A stretch of DNA of 64,000 nucleotides, taken from Neolewinella persica DSM 23188. GTDB taxonomy: Bacteria > Bacteroidota > Bacteroidia > Chitinophagales > Saprospiraceae. How positions within the stretch are numbered: the stretch's first letter is position 1; each line of letters begins with the position of its first letter. The stretch spans positions 184,873 to 248,872 of the forward strand of contig NZ_KB890425.1 in assembly GCF_000373105.1 (NCBI RefSeq), read 5' to 3'. Position numbers and translations under genes: made by a program. Below are positions 27,533-35,334 of this stretch, in pieces. The notes beneath the pieces were generated by a model. That model saw only the letters and a program-made list of their open reading frames with translations, ran no database searches and was not told where the DNA came from.

Positions 27533-27645
27533 TCGGTAGTTCATAATTGCCACCGTAAGAGAATGCTCACTGCATTCGTGCGGTAGCTACTATTGAACTA
27601 CGAACTACCGACTATGAACTACTAAACTATCGGCTATGAACTACC
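27518..27645. repeat. Word-built hairpin overlapping a stop codon
   Basis: Both arms are made of repeats of TAGTTCATAGTCGG and GTAGTTC; the right arm reads GAACTACCGACTATGAAC. The centre contains GTGCGGTAGCTAC. The left arm forms the last codons of the upstream gene; the right arm ends just before rlmB. Confidence 0.8.
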
Positions 27646-27657
27646 TTGCGCCTGATT

Positions 27658-28404
27658 ATGAAGAAAGAAAGAGAAGACCTAGTCTACGGCCGTCATCCCG
27701 TCCTCGAAGCGCTGGCCTCCGGCCGGCCGGTGGATAAGGTTTTCCTGCAACAGGGCACCCGGGGGGAATTCGAAAAAGAACTGCGGAACCTTTGTAAGGA
27801 CATGGACGTCCCCTTCACCATCATTCCGCAAGCCAAGTTACAGCGGATGGTGCGTGGCAATCATCAGGGCGTCATCGCCCAGCTTGCCGCAGCGGCCTAT
27901 CAAAAAACGGAAGACCTCTTACCCTTGCTCTACGAACAGGGGGAAATTCCCCTGCTGCTTTTGCTGGATGGTGTCACCGATGTACGGAATTTGGGCGCCA
28001 TCGCCCGTTCCGCAGAAGTTTGTGGTGCACATGGTATCATCATTCCACAAAAGAACAGTGCCGGCCTGACGCCGGACGCCGTAAAAAGCAGTGCCGGGGC
28101 CTTGCTCCGCCTGCCCGTTTGCCGCGAGAAAAGCCTGGTCAACACCATCGAACTCCTGCAAATGAGCGGAGTGAAAGTCATCGCCAGCGATCTGCAGGCC
28201 GAGAAATTCCTGCACGAGCTGGAACTGACCGAACCACTATGCATCGTCATGGGGGCGGAGGGGGATGGTATTTCTCAGGGTGTTGCCCGTGCCGCCGACG
28301 TTACCTTCAAAATTCCGCAAGCCGGAACGCTGAACAGCTTTAATGTCAGTGTTGCTGCGGGGATATTGTTGTTCGAAGCGATGAAGGCCCGGATGAGTGG
28401 GTAA
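27658..28404 (+). CDS. rlmB: 23S rRNA (guanosine-2'-O-)-methyltransferase, RlmB-like
   Basis: The ATG at 27658 (MKKEREDLVYGRHPVLEAL) is preferred over an upstream TTG at 27646. The 248-residue product has the N-terminal L30e-like substrate-binding domain and then the SpoU knot: motif 1 DGVTDVRNLGAIARSAE, motif 2 VMGAEGDGIS and motif 3 LNSFNVSVAAGILLFEA. RlmB methylates the ribose of G2251 in the peptidyl-transferase loop. TrmH-family paralogues exist, but the YGRHPVLEAL opening is the RlmB type. It is flanked by long inverted repeats on both sides. Confidence 0.88.
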   Translation: MKKEREDLVYGRHPVLEALASGRPVDKVFLQQGTRGEFEKELRNLCKDMDVPFTIIPQAKLQRMVRGNHQGVIAQLAAAAYQKTEDLLPLLYEQGEIPLLLLLDGVTDVRNLGAIARSAEVCGAHGIIIPQKNSAGLTPDAVKSSAGALLRLPVCREKSLVNTIELLQMSGVKVIASDLQAEKFLHELELTEPLCIVMGAEGDGISQGVARAADVTFKIPQAGTLNSFNVSVAAGILLFEAMKARMSG

Positions 28405-28409
28405 TTAAA

Positions 28410-28620
28410 TAATGGAATGAGTGAATAATGGAATGGCTACCGCATAGGCCATTCGCACCGCTAGCTCACTCAGCGAACAAGCGCAGTACAGTGAGTGGTT
28501 ATAGCGGTAGCCATTCACTCATTCACTCCCTTACCCCATGTGGTGAATAAGCGAAGCGCCGTGAAAGGTGCCTGCGGCAGCTATTCTCTCCTTCCGTTAT
28601 TCTCTCCTTCACTTATTTTT
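28410..28620. repeat. Long inverted repeat, GGCTACCGC family (element 1)
   Basis: The left arm, ending GAATGGCTACCGC, pairs with the right arm beginning AGCGGTAGCCATTC; both then continue in GAATGAGTGAATAATGG-type words. The centre has GCGAACAAGCGCAGT at 28473, which recurs in elements 2 and 3. A second half-element (CTGCGGCAGCTATTCTCTCC) follows to 28620. With the downstream 140 bases this fills the 360-base gap before the flavoprotein gene; no gene is seen. Confidence 0.75.
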
Positions 28621-28765
28621 TAAACGTCTATTCCCGACACCACCCTTACTACCGTGCAATGAAAAGCGGTGAAAAGCGTAGTTTACGGCAGATAGCATTA
28701 ACGCGATGGTGTTTTTCCCCCGAATGACGCCACTGCAGCAGCGCTAATAACAGAAACTCACCCAT

Positions 28766-30121
28766 ATGCACGTCGCCATCATCGGCAACGGCATTGCCGG
28801 AGTAACCGCAGCCCGCTGGCTGCGTAAGCTCGACGATGCCGTTCGAATTACCCTTATCTCAGCCGAAACCGAATTCCATTTTTCCCGCACCGCCCTCATG
28901 TATTCCTACATGGGGCACATGCGCTGGGAGGATTTGATGCCTTACGAACCCTTCTTTTGGGAGAAGAACCGGATCGACCTGGTGAAGAACTACGTGGAAA
29001 AGGTGCACGAAAAGGATAATAAACTGGAATTTGCCGACGGTAAGACCATGTTGTACGACAACCTGATCATCGCCTGCGGTAGCCAGTGGAATAAATTTGG
29101 CTGGCCGGGTCAGGACCTTGACCGTGTAGGCGGAATGGTCAGCGCTCAGGACCTGCAATACCTCGAAGAAATAACGGACGAGATCAAGACGGCGGTGGTT
29201 GTTGGCGGCGGCCTCATCGGAATCGAACTGGCGGAAATGCTGCACAGTAGGCAAATCCCCGTCAAACTGCTGATCCGGGAAGCTTCTTACTGGAACAATG
29301 CCCTGCCGCCCGAAGAAAGTAGGATGGTAAGCCGGCACATCAGAAGCCACCACATCGACTTGCGGGAGAATACTGAACTGGATACTATTCACGACGACGG
29401 GAACGGCGCAGCGGGGAGCATCACCACTAAGGATGGGGAGAAAATCGACTGCCAGTTCGTAGGCCTAACTGCCGGTGTAAGTCCGAACGTCAGCTTCCTG
29501 AAATCATCGGAAGGTATCGAGCTGGGCCGTGGAGTCAAGGTTGATAATCATCTGCGGACCTCCGTTTCCAACATCTACGCCATTGGTGATTGTGCGGAAG
29601 CCCGGACACCCCGGCCCGGCCGCCGGCCCATCGAGGCCATTTGGTACACTGGCCGCATGATGGGAGAAACTGTCGCCTACAATATCCTGGGGCGAAGCAT
29701 CGAATACGATCCCGGTATCTGGTTCAACTCAGCAAAATTCATGGACATTGAATACCAGGTTTACGGCGAAGTGCCGGCCAAAGGACGCGATGGCCTGGCC
29801 ACCCTTTACTGGGAGCACGAAGACGGCGAACACGCCGTCCGGATCAACTACGAAGAAAGCGACGGTACCGTCAAAGGCTTTAACCTGATGGGCATCCGTT
29901 ACCGCCACGAAGTCTGTGAGAAATGGATCAAAGAAGGCACCCACGTAGAGCAGGTACTGCAAAACCTTGGCCTGGCAAACTTTGACCCGGAGTTTTACAA
30001 GCAGTACGAGGCCGATGTGGTCGACTTATACAACCAGCAGACGGGCAAAGCCCTGGAGTTGAAAACCAGACGGGGACTTAGTGCTGCCCTCCGATTCCTA
30101 CGGAAAGCGGTGAGCACTTAA
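28766..30121 (+). CDS. NAD(P)/FAD-dependent oxidoreductase
   Basis: 451 residues. The N-terminal FAD motif GNGIAGVTAARWL (7-19) and a second Rossmann motif VVVGGGLIGIELAEML mark a two-dinucleotide-binding flavoprotein; IYAIGDCAEA is the usual FAD-contact segment. No redox-active CxxC is seen, so it is more like a nitrite-reductase or rubredoxin-reductase type flavoprotein than a disulfide reductase. The C-terminal 120 residues after IEYDPGIWFNSAKF are specific to this subgroup. The following gene is a membrane polyferredoxin, so the pair probably passes electrons from NAD(P)H to iron-sulfur clusters at the membrane, or the reverse. Confidence 0.85.
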   Translation: MHVAIIGNGIAGVTAARWLRKLDDAVRITLISAETEFHFSRTALMYSYMGHMRWEDLMPYEPFFWEKNRIDLVKNYVEKVHEKDNKLEFADGKTMLYDNLIIACGSQWNKFGWPGQDLDRVGGMVSAQDLQYLEEITDEIKTAVVVGGGLIGIELAEMLHSRQIPVKLLIREASYWNNALPPEESRMVSRHIRSHHIDLRENTELDTIHDDGNGAAGSITTKDGEKIDCQFVGLTAGVSPNVSFLKSSEGIELGRGVKVDNHLRTSVSNIYAIGDCAEARTPRPGRRPIEAIWYTGRMMGETVAYNILGRSIEYDPGIWFNSAKFMDIEYQVYGEVPAKGRDGLATLYWEHEDGEHAVRINYEESDGTVKGFNLMGIRYRHEVCEKWIKEGTHVEQVLQNLGLANFDPEFYKQYEADVVDLYNQQTGKALELKTRRGLSAALRFLRKAVST

Positions 30122-30252
30122 CTGGCGGCTACCCGGCCTTCAGGCTGGCGAGCGGAGCGAGAAACCTCCCGGTAGCTGGCGGGCAAAAGTCCGCTTAACC
30201 CGCATTCAACCCAACAACGAACCAATAGTCCAACAGACTAAAGAACCAACAA

Positions 30253-32196
30253 ATGCCATCTAAGTCAACCAACAAATCTGCTATTCAGTACCTCGGCCTG
30301 GTGCTCTTCGCCATCGCGCTGCTGATATTTACCGCAATGCTCGGGCTGGACAATTATAAATTTACCGAAAGCCAACTGATCGCTCCTTTTGCACCAGCCG
30401 AAGGGGAGACAGTTTACTGGAAGCAGGAGGCGGCGACCTTTCACCAGGCGCACCTCAAGATTGCGGCGGAAGAAACAGGTCTCCTTACCGAGACAATGAG
30501 ATCTACCTTCGCAGCAGAAAAAAAGCTAAAGGAAACCTACAGTATTGCCCAGGCACGAGTAAAAGAATTTTACGAAACAGAAGGTTTACCACAAGACGTT
30601 GATGAGGAGGGTAACCCTAAGACTAACGAAGACGGAACACCCGTCACGGCACAGATATGGCAGGTGGAGCTGCCTTCCTGGAAGCTAGAGAGCGAACGAA
30701 CGGGCTGGATAAAAAATGCTGCCACCGGCCCCGTAAGCGATAATCCCTGGCTGTTTTTTTTGCTGACTTTCGGGTTGGGTGCACTGGGTGGTTTACTTTA
30801 CATCATCCCGAAATTTACGGCGAAGCCGGGCATCAAAAACGATCACATTTTTCATAACCCACTCACCCGGGGGCTCGACCTCAGCTGGCGCTCGCTGTTC
30901 CTTACGTTTACCACCGTCGGCATCCTGGTCTACGGGTTTTATTACATGGACGATAAGTTGTTCTGGCCCGCAGTAACGGGCGTAATCGCCTTAGTAATCA
31001 TCGCCTTGGTACTGTTCGCCCACAACAGCTTCGGGCGCGATGCGCGGGACGCAGGCCCCGAGGGCCTGAGCGGTTGGCTTGGCATTCTGGCGGGGACCTA
31101 CTTCATCGGGTTTTACGTGCTGCTGTACTGGGCCAGCCACCACATTGTCGCCTGGGTGGCGATGGTGAGTCCGCTAAGCGAAGGAGTTTATCAGTTTTTC
31201 AGCGGTAAAGAAAGTGGCGGCGAAGCCAGCCAGTGGTTCCTCTACGGCCTGATGTACACTACGATCATGATTGTAATGGGTATAAGAATGATCTCGAAAT
31301 ACCGCCACAATAAATACCAGATCATCCGGACGATCTCCGTGATGTTCTTCCAGTTGGCTTTCGCTTTCATGATTCCCGAGATCCTGGTGGCGCTCAACAA
31401 GCCCTGGTACGACTTCAAAAACATCTGGCCGCTCGACTACGATTTTTTCTTCAGCTGGTCTATCGACGGGTTCCTGAATACCCCAGGTTCTCTCGGGCTA
31501 TTCATGCTTGGCTGGGGGATCTTCCTGATTATTGTTGGCGTCCCGCTGATGGTCCACCTGGTGGGCAAGCGCTGGTACTGTAGCTGGGTGTGTGGCTGCG
31601 GCGGCCTGGCCGAAACCATGGGAGATCCCTGGCGGCAACTCAGCGACAAGAGCCTGCGGGCGTGGAAATTTGAGCGCTACATCATCCACGGCGTCCTGGT
31701 GGCCGCCATCGTGATGACGGGCATGACGCTCTACACTTACTTCACCGGAACGGGAGAGTTGTTTGGCATCCAAACGGGCGGTATCCAGAAATGGTACGGT
31801 TTCCTGATCGGCGCTGGCTTCGCCGGGGTAGTCGGTACCGGGTTCTACCCATTGATGGGGAACCGGGTTTGGTGCCGGTTCGGGTGCCCACTTGCGGCCT
31901 ACCTCGGGTTGGTGCAGCGCTTCCAGAGCAGGTTCCGGATCACCACTAACGGCAGCCAGTGCATCAGCTGCGGCAACTGTTCTACCCACTGCGAAATGGG
32001 TATTGACGTGCGGCACTACGCGCAACGCGGGCAAGACATTGTTCGGGCCAGCTGTGTCGGCTGTGGGGTTTGTGCGGCGGTTTGCCCACGGGGTGTATTG
32101 CGCCTGGAAAACTCCAGTGAAGACGTTGCCACCCGGGCGGAGACCGAGCGGGTGATCCACATTTCTGAGGAGGGAGGTGTTTCCCTGATGGGGTAA
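30253..32196 (+). CDS. NapH/CcoG-like membrane iron-sulfur protein (polyferredoxin)
   Basis: 647 residues. One N-terminal helix, a periplasmic-like domain to about residue 155, then at least six membrane segments. Two cysteine pairs typical of NapH-like proteins occur in WYCSWVCGCGG and VWCRFGCPLAA, and two 4Fe-4S ferredoxin motifs at the end: CISCGNCSTHCEMG and CVGCGVCAAVCPRG. The protein should carry electrons across or along the inner membrane. The upstream FAD enzyme, 130 bases before it and on the same strand, is the likely soluble partner. The long N-terminal domain is not part of standard NapH or CcoG. Confidence 0.85.
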   Translation: MPSKSTNKSAIQYLGLVLFAIALLIFTAMLGLDNYKFTESQLIAPFAPAEGETVYWKQEAATFHQAHLKIAAEETGLLTETMRSTFAAEKKLKETYSIAQARVKEFYETEGLPQDVDEEGNPKTNEDGTPVTAQIWQVELPSWKLESERTGWIKNAATGPVSDNPWLFFLLTFGLGALGGLLYIIPKFTAKPGIKNDHIFHNPLTRGLDLSWRSLFLTFTTVGILVYGFYYMDDKLFWPAVTGVIALVIIALVLFAHNSFGRDARDAGPEGLSGWLGILAGTYFIGFYVLLYWASHHIVAWVAMVSPLSEGVYQFFSGKESGGEASQWFLYGLMYTTIMIVMGIRMISKYRHNKYQIIRTISVMFFQLAFAFMIPEILVALNKPWYDFKNIWPLDYDFFFSWSIDGFLNTPGSLGLFMLGWGIFLIIVGVPLMVHLVGKRWYCSWVCGCGGLAETMGDPWRQLSDKSLRAWKFERYIIHGVLVAAIVMTGMTLYTYFTGTGELFGIQTGGIQKWYGFLIGAGFAGVVGTGFYPLMGNRVWCRFGCPLAAYLGLVQRFQSRFRITTNGSQCISCGNCSTHCEMGIDVRHYAQRGQDIVRASCVGCGVCAAVCPRGVLRLENSSEDVATRAETERVIHISEEGGVSLMG

Positions 32197-32318
32197 GTGA
32201 ATGGGAGAATGGCTACCGCTGCCACCACTTACTGCGCTGCGCTTGTTCGCCGGGTGAGCGTAGCGAACGGTGCATGCGATTGCCATTCTCCCATTCCGCG
32301 ATTCTCTTATTCACTCCT
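32196..32318. repeat. Long inverted repeat, GGCTACCGC family (element 2)
   Basis: The left arm GTGAATGGGAGAATGGCTACC pattern pairs with GATTGCCATTCTCCCATTC. The centre holds the GCGAACAAGCGCAG word in the opposite orientation to element 1 (32230-32250). The rest of the 342-base gap to 32538 has one dispersed motif and AT-rich promoter-like sequence but no gene. Confidence 0.75.
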
Positions 32319-32327
32319 TCTCCAGAG

Positions 32328-32344
32328 GGCGGGGCCGCAGGTGC
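32328..32344 (-). repeat. Dispersed 17-bp motif, one-mismatch copy
   Basis: Minus-strand GCACCTGCGGCCCCGCC, directly after the inverted repeat element 2. Confidence 0.85.
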
Positions 32345-32538
32345 ATGCGAAAGTAAAAAGAGCAAGGAGGCAACACGTTGAATCATTGCCCTTTAACCAT
32401 TATATTGCATCCTGCGTGCGCGCCGCAAAACAAAAGAATTAACTACTGATCCGATATACATAGATGAATAGTTAAAACGTTAACAGGAAAGAAACCTAGC
32501 CTAACCCTGCTTTACTTCATATTTCAGGCTCGTGTTTA

Positions 32539-34017
32539 ATGAACTGTCTCTCCCGTTATTTTCTTTGGCTATTCCTGTTGATTAGCCTTTCACTTAGTTC
32601 TGATCTTTATGCCCAACAGCAATCCGGTTGGGCCCTTGACCCTCATGCGGGGCTGTCCGCTGCTTTCCTGCAACCTGCCGCGACGGCAGCTACGCCTTAC
32701 TCCTGGGATTTGAATTTTGGGAGCTTCAGTGGTGAAATCAGTAATAACTACATCTTTCTGCGCAATACTGCCGGTCTTGCTTTTCTCAGAGAAGCGAGGA
32801 CGAGCAACGGTATTGATCTTAACGATAACGAGCTTTCCTTCTTGCTAAATGGTACCCGATACAACTATGACTTCCCCCGAGATAATAAGCGGGCTTTTGC
32901 GCGTATAGCTACCGAGCTTACCGGCCCATCCTTCTCCGTGCAAGTAGGGCAATATACCCGGATCGGTGCCTTCACTCGTTTGCGTGGCCAAGGAAGCACC
33001 AGAGGGCTGGACCCAGATCTTAACTACTACCCATACAACGAGGTGCCAAATGGAGTGGATATCCCGGTCGATGAAGCCTATGCTGCGGGTGCCGTTTGGG
33101 GGGAGGTCGGGCTACACTTGTCCAGAGCGTTTCTTTCAGGAAACGATGGGGAGATTCGTTTTGGCGTGAGCCCGCGCTATTTACTGCCGCTGGTGGGTGC
33201 TTCAGGATACAACCCGGGAGGCGGGGCTTTAAGACAGGTTGGCGAAGACAGCGTTGTGGTGATTAATCCGGCCACAGAGCTGGGACTCAGCAATGCTTTT
33301 ACTAATGAAAATTCTGAGTTAGGGGTGTCTGGGGCAGGCTATGCAATTGATCTGGGCATGCAATACGCCTGGGGAGAAACAGACGGCCCGGGCTATCGCT
33401 ATACTGTAGGGGTGTCTCTGCTGGATGTGGGCGTTCTCAACTTTAACCGCGACGCGCAACGTCACCGGTTTGCTGATACGGGGGAAACACTTCTGGTAGG
33501 CGACGACTATCAGTTTTCGGGCATAGATAGTGTGAACTACGTCTTGTCAACATTAAGCCAGCAGGTAAACGGAACGCCAGACTCCCAGGTAGGCGACGAG
33601 TTTAACGTTGGGCTGCCAACGGCCATAAGTGTTCAATTTAGCTACCGCCCCCTGGAGGCCGTGCAGTTTTCTGCCAGCTATCGGGGAGATGTGCCATTGG
33701 GGCTTCGCAAGCTGAGTAGGGGGGAGGAGCTGGCTACTGCGGTACATTACAGCCGCTGGTGGTTTGGTGCCGGGCTGACGGCAGGGATCTACGACTGGCG
33801 GGAATTTAACGTGGGCCTTCAGGCGCGTCTGGGCCCCGTTTATCTCGGAACGGACCGTCTATTCGGCTCCCTGCTCAAAACGCAGAAACTGGACGGTGGC
33901 AGCTTCTACCTCGGACTGCGAATCCACGATTTTGCACCGGGGCAGAAAGGTAAATCTGGTGGCCGGAATCGCGGTAGACGGAACGGCGGGCAGCGGGTAA
34001 AGTGCTATGAATTTTAG
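32539..34017 (+). CDS. DUF5723-like outer-membrane beta-barrel protein
   Basis: 492 residues with a signal peptide ending DLYAQQ. The mature part opens with LDPHAGLSAAFLQPAATAATPYSWDLN, resembling the start of DUF5723/PorV-like outer-membrane proteins of Bacteroidota, which are FadL-type barrels. Alternating strands rich in aromatic and glycine residues run to the end (for example FNVGLQARLGPVYLGTDRLFG and GGSFYLGLRIHDFAP). The last residues are basic (KGKSGGRNRGRRNGG), which is unusual for a barrel terminus. A transport or type IX accessory function is possible but not shown. The convergent tRNA cluster begins 44 bases downstream. Confidence 0.75.
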   Translation: MNCLSRYFLWLFLLISLSLSSDLYAQQQSGWALDPHAGLSAAFLQPAATAATPYSWDLNFGSFSGEISNNYIFLRNTAGLAFLREARTSNGIDLNDNELSFLLNGTRYNYDFPRDNKRAFARIATELTGPSFSVQVGQYTRIGAFTRLRGQGSTRGLDPDLNYYPYNEVPNGVDIPVDEAYAAGAVWGEVGLHLSRAFLSGNDGEIRFGVSPRYLLPLVGASGYNPGGGALRQVGEDSVVVINPATELGLSNAFTNENSELGVSGAGYAIDLGMQYAWGETDGPGYRYTVGVSLLDVGVLNFNRDAQRHRFADTGETLLVGDDYQFSGIDSVNYVLSTLSQQVNGTPDSQVGDEFNVGLPTAISVQFSYRPLEAVQFSASYRGDVPLGLRKLSRGEELATAVHYSRWWFGAGLTAGIYDWREFNVGLQARLGPVYLGTDRLFGSLLKTQKLDGGSFYLGLRIHDFAPGQKGKSGGRNRGRRNGGQRVKCYEF

Positions 34018-34060
34018 CGTTAGCACACCGGGGAATTCTTCCTTTCGGCTTTCCAATAGG

Positions 34061-34134
34061 TACCCCAGACGGGCCTCGAACCCATAAACAATAGATTTTA
34101 AGCCTATTGGCGTTTCCTCTTAGCCTACCGGGGC
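34061..34134 (-). tRNA. tRNA with Leu anticodon UAA but class I (no long variable arm)
   Basis: The minus strand folds into a standard cloverleaf: acceptor GCCCCGG/CTGGGGT, a GGC/GCC D-stem with a GG-containing loop, anticodon stem ATAGG/TCTAT with loop CTTAAAA, a five-base variable loop TGTTT, T-arm ATGGG-TTCGAGG-CCCGT, and A73. No CCA is encoded, which is common in Bacteroidota. The anticodon UAA reads the leucine codon UUA, and A73 is the leucine discriminator. Bacterial tRNA-Leu normally has a long variable arm; this one does not. Confidence 0.75.
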
Positions 34135-34139
34135 GGTAG

Positions 34140-34213
34140 TACGGGCGGAGGGATTTGAACCCCCATACCTTGGTTTCTAAAACCAAGTGCGTTGCCAGTT
34201 AGCATACGCCCGC
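34140..34213 (-). tRNA. tRNA with Leu anticodon UAG but class I (no long variable arm)
   Basis: Acceptor GCGGGCG/CGCCCGT, a weak D-stem TGC/GCA with a GG-containing loop, anticodon stem TTGGT/ACCAA with loop TTTAGAA, variable loop GGTAT, T-arm GGGGG-TTCAAAT-CCCTC, discriminator A73, no CCA. The anticodon UAG reads CUA (leucine). As with its neighbour, the long variable arm expected of bacterial tRNA-Leu is missing. It lies five bases from the UAA gene and six from the next tRNA, so all three are likely processed from one transcript. Confidence 0.75.
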
Positions 34214-34219
34214 TTTTGT

Positions 34220-34298
34220 CAGTGTGACGGGAATCGAACCCGCAAGCTTTCGCACCAGAGTCACAACCCGGCGAAGGAACCAACACCTTCATCACACT
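34220..34298 (-). tRNA. Atypical tRNA with His anticodon GUG, G73 and an extended variable region
   Basis: Acceptor AGTGTGA/TCACACT, D-arm AAGG/CCTT, anticodon stem CCGGG/TCTGG with loop TTGTGAC giving GUG, an 11-base variable region that can form GC-GAAA-GC, and T-arm GCGGG-TTCGATT-CCCGT. The last T-stem base and first 3' acceptor base are the same nucleotide, so the acceptor plus T stack is about one pair short. Bacterial tRNA-His needs an extra G at -1 opposite C73; here -1 is A and 73 is G. G73 plus a variable arm is more like tRNA-Ser, so its charging is uncertain. Confidence 0.6.
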
Positions 34299-34703
34299 TG
34301 ATATCCTACGGAGTGACGGTATAAATTGCGTGGCGTTGAGCGCCAGCAAACACTACCAACCGTAAGTCAACAGTATTCCAAACCTTTACGGTTTGGGCAC
34401 AAAACAAAAAGCCCCGCTAAGAATATTATCCTGGCGGGGCTTTCTAAAGTCACGATTTCACGTACTAAGGAATCCACCGCCTGGAAGGGCAGAGCGAAGA
34501 ACTAAGTAAATGACAAGTATTCGTATTCATTATTAAGCCCGTTGTTGCAGGAGTGGTGGCAAATCCACGACTTCCGGCTTATGAGACGGGTTTGTTGCTG
34601 GTGCAACATTCCCGTACCCGTATCATGTCACAGGGTGCGGAGGAAGTTGCGGAAGGCGTACTTTTTTGGTGGCCGGATAGCTACCGGGGTAGAAGGAAAG
34701 GAC
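34299..34703. other. Gene-less stretch upstream of the tRNA cluster
   Basis: About 400 bases with no coding sequence. It contains small palindromes (CCAAACC-TTTAC-GGTTTGG near 34380 and TGGCG-TTGAG-CGCCA near 34331) and a strong terminator at 34408. The tRNA promoter should lie between 34300 and 34400 on the minus strand; TTGAC at about 34370 is a candidate -33 element without a good partner. Confidence 0.5.
34408..34443 (-). terminator. Bidirectional terminator
   Basis: AAAGCCCCGC and GCGGGGCTTT form a perfect 10-bp stem around a 16-base loop. It most likely ends transcription of the OmpA-like gene at 34704 before the tRNA cluster. Confidence 0.8.
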
Positions 34704-35129
34704 CTAAAAAAGAATTCGTTTAAAAATCACATCTACCCGCCGGTTGCTAAGTTTTCCCTCCCAGGTTTCATTGTTGAAACTCGGCGCATCCTCACCCAGG
34801 GGCAGCATGTCGATGAGTTCTTCGGGGATGGGGTAGCTAAGTAGCAGCGCTTTTACGGCCCTGGCCCGAAAATCTGACAGCCGGAGATTGTAGGCACGGT
34901 TGCCGATGTCGTCGGTGTGGCCCTGCACTTCTACTTCGTAGCCCTCCAGGTCACCCAGGCCATCCAGGAAGTCTTTCAGTTTAGCGGCCTGCTCCCCGTC
35001 GATGTAATAACTACCACCGCCAAAAAAGATGGAAATGATGTGGTCTTGATCGGCGGGGGAGGTGGTTGGCTGGGCCTGTATTGTTCCCGTAAGGAAGGTC
35101 ATTAGCAGTAGGGGGAGCAGGTGTTTCAT
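34704..35129 (-). CDS. OmpA-family protein
   Basis: The ATG at 35129 gives a signal peptide (MKHLLPLLLMTFLTGTIQAQ); the longer frame from 35204 is disfavoured. The 141-residue product is a short OmpA C-terminal-like domain: IISIFFGGGSYYIDGEQ, then the peptidoglycan-binding text VEVQGHTDDIGNRAYNLRLSDFRARAV and NRRVDVIFK at the end. It lacks any barrel, and no lipobox is seen. A periplasmic, peptidoglycan-associated role is likely. It stands alone between a terminator and a copy of the dispersed motif. Confidence 0.8.
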   Translation of the reverse strand: MKHLLPLLLMTFLTGTIQAQPTTSPADQDHIISIFFGGGSYYIDGEQAAKLKDFLDGLGDLEGYEVEVQGHTDDIGNRAYNLRLSDFRARAVKALLLSYPIPEELIDMLPLGEDAPSFNNETWEGKLSNRRVDVIFKRILF

Positions 35130-35306
35130 GGTAATGGATTTGACCGCTCCGAAATAGAGCTTATCGGGAAATACTTTGGCCATCCAGTATTTTCCGATAA
35201 CCACTCAACGTAGAAAACCTTTTAGGGTTTGAACGTAAACTGTTAATCCGGTGATTACCAGTGGGTTTGCGGCTGTTTCGGAGGCAATGGTGCCTTGCTA
35301 TTCCTT

Positions 35307-35323
35307 GCACCTGCGGCCGCGCC
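35307..35323 (+). repeat. Dispersed 17-bp motif, exact copy
   Basis: GCACCTGCGGCCGCGCC preceded by TGCTATTCCTT, between two minus-strand genes. Confidence 0.9.
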
Positions 35324-35334
35324 TGAAGCACCTT

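Noticed and set aside
34061..34213. Nonsense-suppressor tRNAs
   Set aside because: The anticodons are UAA and UAG read 5' to 3', which pair with the leucine codons UUA and CUA, not with stop codons.
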